Shown here in pieces: positions 21,790 to 23,602 of a stretch of 23,602 nt of DNA; within the stretch, counting starts at the first letter, position 1; every line of letters begins with the position of its first letter. The translations under genes and the position numbers were made by a program. Origin of the DNA: a virus; IMG/VR virus record IMGVR_UViG_3300005513_000029, positions 1 through 23,602 of that record. One strand, written 5' to 3'. The notes beneath the pieces were generated by a model that worked only from the letters and a program-made list of their open reading frames with translations, searched no databases and was not told the origin of the DNA.

Positions 21790-22122
21790 ATGAGTACTGT
21801 CGATCTTGTTCAGGCAGCGGCAATGCTCGGCGCGCATCCGGAAACGGTGAGGCTCAAGGCGAAGGCCGGCGAACTCCCGGGCCGGAAGGTAGGCAAGCGC
21901 TGGATGTTCTCCACGATTGCGCTGCATCGTTACCTCGCAGGAGAATGGATTCCGCGAGTTGTGCAGGGCGATCATCAGGAAGATGAAAAATGTCGCTCTA
22001 TAAACGAAGTAGAAGTCCGAACTGGTATTACCGACTTTCCCCGCCCGGTGGCGGCCCGGTCGTACAGGGCAGCACTGGCACCAGCAACAAGGAGCAGGCG
22101 CAGGAGTTCTACGACCGCCTGA
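21790..22122 (+). CDS. AlpA/excisionase-like HTH protein
   Basis: The ATG at 21790 with GGAG 8 bases upstream gives 110 residues. Residues about 3-55 form a MerR/AlpA-type winged helix-turn-helix (VDLVQAAAMLGAHPETVRLKAK, GRKVGKRWMFS). Proteins of this type next to integrases act as excisionases or integrase regulators. The last ~45 residues are encoded in the 133-bp overlap with the integrase gene and look low-complexity, so they are probably dispensable. Function is inferred from fold and neighbourhood. Confidence 0.7.
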   Translation: MSTVDLVQAAAMLGAHPETVRLKAKAGELPGRKVGKRWMFSTIALHRYLAGEWIPRVVQGDHQEDEKCRSINEVEVRTGITDFPRPVAARSYRAALAPATRSRRRSSTTA

Positions 22123-23066
22123 GAGTGGATCTGTGGAACCAGGCCAGGCTCGGTCACAAGCCGCGCTACACCTGGAATGATGCGGTCGTCCGCTATGTCA
22201 GCGAACGTGAAGGCATTGCCAGTCTGGAAACCAGCAAGACGCATCTGCGGTGGCTCGATCAGCACCTCTCGGGCGTGCTGCTGACCGATATTGACCGCAA
22301 CCGCATCGACGCGATTGCGCACATCAAGCGGATGGAGCCCCGGGTCGTCCAGACCCGCAAAGGTCCCCGGAAGCTCGGCCGCAATGTCAGCGCCGGAACG
22401 GTGAACCGCGTCGTCGGCGTCCTCAAGGCCGTCCTGAATGCCGCGGTCGAATGGGAGTGGATCGACCGGGCGCCAAGGACGAAAAAGGCCAAGATCCTGT
22501 CGCGCCGGATACGCTGGCTGACGCTGGCGGAAGCCGAACGTCTGCTGGCCGAGCTGCCGGCGCATCTGGCCGACATGGCGCAGTTCAGTCTCGAGACCGG
22601 GCTGCGCCGTGCCAACGTGACGGGCCTCCAGTGGTCGCAGGTCGATCTGGCGCGGGCCGTCGCCTGGATTCATCCGGACCAGGCGAAAGCCCGCAAGGCG
22701 ATCACCGTGCCGCTGTCGGACACGGCAATCGCGGTGCTACGGCGACAGCGCGGCAAGAAGCGCATGCCGGAGTACGTCGAAAGCGTGTTCGTGTACCACG
22801 GCAAGCCGGTTTATCAGACCGTGACGGCTGCATGGACCAAAGCGCTCAGGCGCGCCGGCATCCGCGATTTCCGCTGGCATGATCTGCGACATACGTGGGC
22901 CAGCTGGCATGTGCAGCGCGGCACGCCGTTACAGGTCCTGAAGGAGCTGGGAGGATGGGAAACGCTGGAGATGGTGCAACGCTACGCGCACCTGTCGGCC
23001 GATCACCTGGCACGCTGGGTCCAGCCGCACACACAGGTCGTCGACCTGCAGACGGCCACCGGCTGA
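21990..23066 (+). CDS. int: Tyrosine-family phage integrase
   Basis: The product is 358 residues. The ATG at 21990 follows an AGGAAG site. The N-terminal part (NWYYRL, SNKEQAQEFYDRL) fits an arm-binding domain, and residues about 60-165 a core-binding SAM-like domain. The catalytic domain has Arg206 (ETGLRR), a Lys in the QAKARKAI beta-hairpin, HDLRH at 297-301 (His297, Arg300), Trp323 in GGWETL in place of the second His, and the nucleophile Tyr332 (MVQRYAHL). All expected catalytic residues are present, so it should be active. It ends 74 bp before the tRNA-Arg 3' end and should recombine the element within that tRNA gene. Confidence 0.94.
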   Translation: MSLYKRSRSPNWYYRLSPPGGGPVVQGSTGTSNKEQAQEFYDRLRVDLWNQARLGHKPRYTWNDAVVRYVSEREGIASLETSKTHLRWLDQHLSGVLLTDIDRNRIDAIAHIKRMEPRVVQTRKGPRKLGRNVSAGTVNRVVGVLKAVLNAAVEWEWIDRAPRTKKAKILSRRIRWLTLAEAERLLAELPAHLADMAQFSLETGLRRANVTGLQWSQVDLARAVAWIHPDQAKARKAITVPLSDTAIAVLRRQRGKKRMPEYVESVFVYHGKPVYQTVTAAWTKALRRAGIRDFRWHDLRHTWASWHVQRGTPLQVLKELGGWETLEMVQRYAHLSADHLARWVQPHTQVVDLQTATG

Positions 23067-23092
23067 CTGTACCAACTGTATTTTCACTGTAC
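23066..23092 (+). repeat. Three ACTGTA repeats between int and the tRNA
   Basis: ACTGTAC (23066-23072), ACTGTAT (23075-23081) and ACTGTAC (23086-23092) lie within 27 bp, spaced 9 and 11 bases apart on the same strand, directly between the integrase stop and the presumed attachment core. That is where arm-type integrase or excisionase binding sites are expected. The role is inferred from position. Confidence 0.5.
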
Positions 23093-23140
23093 TGGAGGGA
23101 AATGCTGAAGCAGGAAAACCGCTGAAACCCTTGTCAGAAT

Positions 23141-23190
23141 TGGCGCGCCCGGCTGGGATCGAACCAGCAACCCCTGCCTTCGGAGGGCAG
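23141..23190. other. Presumed prophage attachment site within the tRNA 3' half
   Basis: Integrases of this kind usually recombine within a 20-60 bp identity block ending at the tRNA 3' end, which here would cover the anticodon and T arms. The exact core cannot be bounded because the partner site lies outside the window, left of the capsid genes. The element is on the left; host sequence resumes past the tRNA. Confidence 0.6.
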
Positions 23191-23216
23191 TACTCTATCC
23201 ATTGAGCTACGGGCGC
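23141..23216 (-). tRNA. tRNA-Arg (anticodon CCG)
   Basis: The 76-base gene is read on the reverse strand. Acceptor arms GCGCCCG and CGGGCGC pair perfectly, with discriminator G and an encoded CCA. The D arm is GCTC-AATGGATA-GAGT. The anticodon stem is CTGCC/GGCAG around loop CTCCGAA, so the anticodon is CCG (reads CGG, Arg). The T arm GCTGG-TTCGATC-CCAGC is intact. The 3' end faces the integrase, the usual orientation for tRNA-targeting phages, and the gene is whole after integration. Confidence 0.96.
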
Positions 23217-23545
23217 TTAGACAACAACAAACACTAAATCGGACACACTCGGCGCAGCATTCAGAACAAAAGCGGCGCCCAAGCGAGACCGGAAGCATAC
23301 CCGGTTTCGGCCACAGCGTCCACCGGACGGCCTCCAAGGCCTTTCTCCGGGCTTTGCAGGCAGCTCGCCCCGCCTTCCCCGCCAGCCCAACCGACTTCGC
23401 ACGATGCGGGTAAACGCCTGCTGAACAGCTCGCCGCGCCTCTCGCCGCCGTCGAAAGCTTGCGTCTATAATCGTCCGTGGCTGATCAAGAACAAGAAGTT
23501 GCCGTCGCGCTGTACCGCTCACATACCCACGGAGACGAGACAAGC
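23217..23545. other. Host intergenic region between tRNA-Arg and the next gene
   Basis: This 329-bp stretch should hold the reverse-strand tRNA promoter and the forward promoter of the gene at 23546. Small open frames occur on both strands but lack ribosome sites or recognisable products. Apart from the TATAAT at 23466 I see no other structured element. Confidence 0.6.
23466..23471 (+). promoter_or_regulatory. Probable -10 box for the downstream host gene
   Basis: A perfect TATAAT lies 75 bases before the ATG at 23546, in otherwise GC-rich sequence. No good -35 box is seen at the right spacing (the best is TCGCCG at 18 bp), so the promoter may be weak or helped by an activator. A GGAG site about 12 bases before the ATG would serve translation. 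Confidence 0.45.
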
Positions 23546-23602
23546 ATGAGCGAAGCACCACACGGAGCCCCGATCAAAACCCCAGGACAGCTCATCGCCG
23601 CG
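23546..23602 (+). CDS. Start of a probable c-type cytochrome gene (partial)
   Basis: Only the first 19 residues are present before the window ends. They begin MSEAPHGAPIKTPGQL, and I recall this IKTPxQL opening from cytochrome c5-like proteins of Burkholderiaceae, in which a single membrane anchor follows immediately. The haem-binding CxxCH is beyond the window, so the assignment is tentative. The gene lies outside the prophage and marks host chromosome. Confidence 0.5.
   Translation, partial: MSEAPHGAPIKTPGQLIAA

Noticed and set aside
21188-21793. 201-residue open frame after the primase
   Set aside because: It starts with an ATGA overlap, which is tempting, but the product is low-complexity, has no domain, and crosses all the repeat families and hairpins of the gap. 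It is better read as non-coding.
23103-23126. Seven-codon frame with a GGAGG site between int and the tRNA
   Set aside because: It is too short to support, has no downstream gene it could lead, and lies next to the attachment region.

Overview
The window is the right-hand two thirds of a P2-like (peduovirus-type) prophage in a high-GC betaproteobacterium, most likely Burkholderia sensu lato. The virion genes follow the P2 order L-X-lysis-R-S-V-W-J-I-H-G-FI-FII-E/E'-T-U-D. A tyrosine integrase lies beside the 3' end of a tRNA-Arg(CCG) gene. The first gene beyond the tRNA begins like a Burkholderiaceae c-type cytochrome. The capsid and packaging genes, and the other attachment site, should lie left of base 1.

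Layout. 1-14729 (+) is the late region: head completion L (partial), tail X, a lysis cassette (two holin-like membrane proteins, a muramidase endolysin, nested Rz/Rz1), tail completion R and S, baseplate V-W-J-I, fibre H and its chaperone G, sheath FI, tube FII, chaperones E and E+E' (made by a -1 slip at TTTTTTG), tape measure T, and U and D. A strong hairpin terminator at 14732-14760 separates this block from an oppositely oriented block. 14765-16509 (-) holds the XRE-type repressor and two accessory genes that look envelope-directed: a membrane protein with an ORF6C-like domain and an exported four-cysteine protein. 16503-16554 is the genetic switch: two 15-bp operators, one filling the spacer of a near-consensus rightward promoter.

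16592-18390 (+) carries early regulators (a ribbon-helix-helix-like protein, a CII-like protein and the Ogr late activator) and four small unknown genes. 18393-21191 encodes a 932-residue primase/ATPase, not a P2-type gpA rolling-circle initiator. It is followed by a ~600-bp non-coding stretch rich in direct and inverted repeats, the best candidate for the replication origin. 21790-23066 encodes an AlpA/excisionase-like HTH protein overlapping the integrase. 23141-23216 (-) is tRNA-Arg(CCG), whose 3' part is the presumed attachment core. 23217-23602 is host sequence.

How it works together. In a lysogen the repressor would occupy the operators and silence the early promoter. On induction the early genes give the CII-like regulator, Ogr and the primase. 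Ogr then activates the late operons, and integrase with the AlpA-like protein would excise the element from the tRNA gene. The virion half looks like a complete P2-type contractile tail. The early half is a different replication/regulation module, so the element is a mosaic. I saw no CRISPR array, insertion sequence or rRNA gene.
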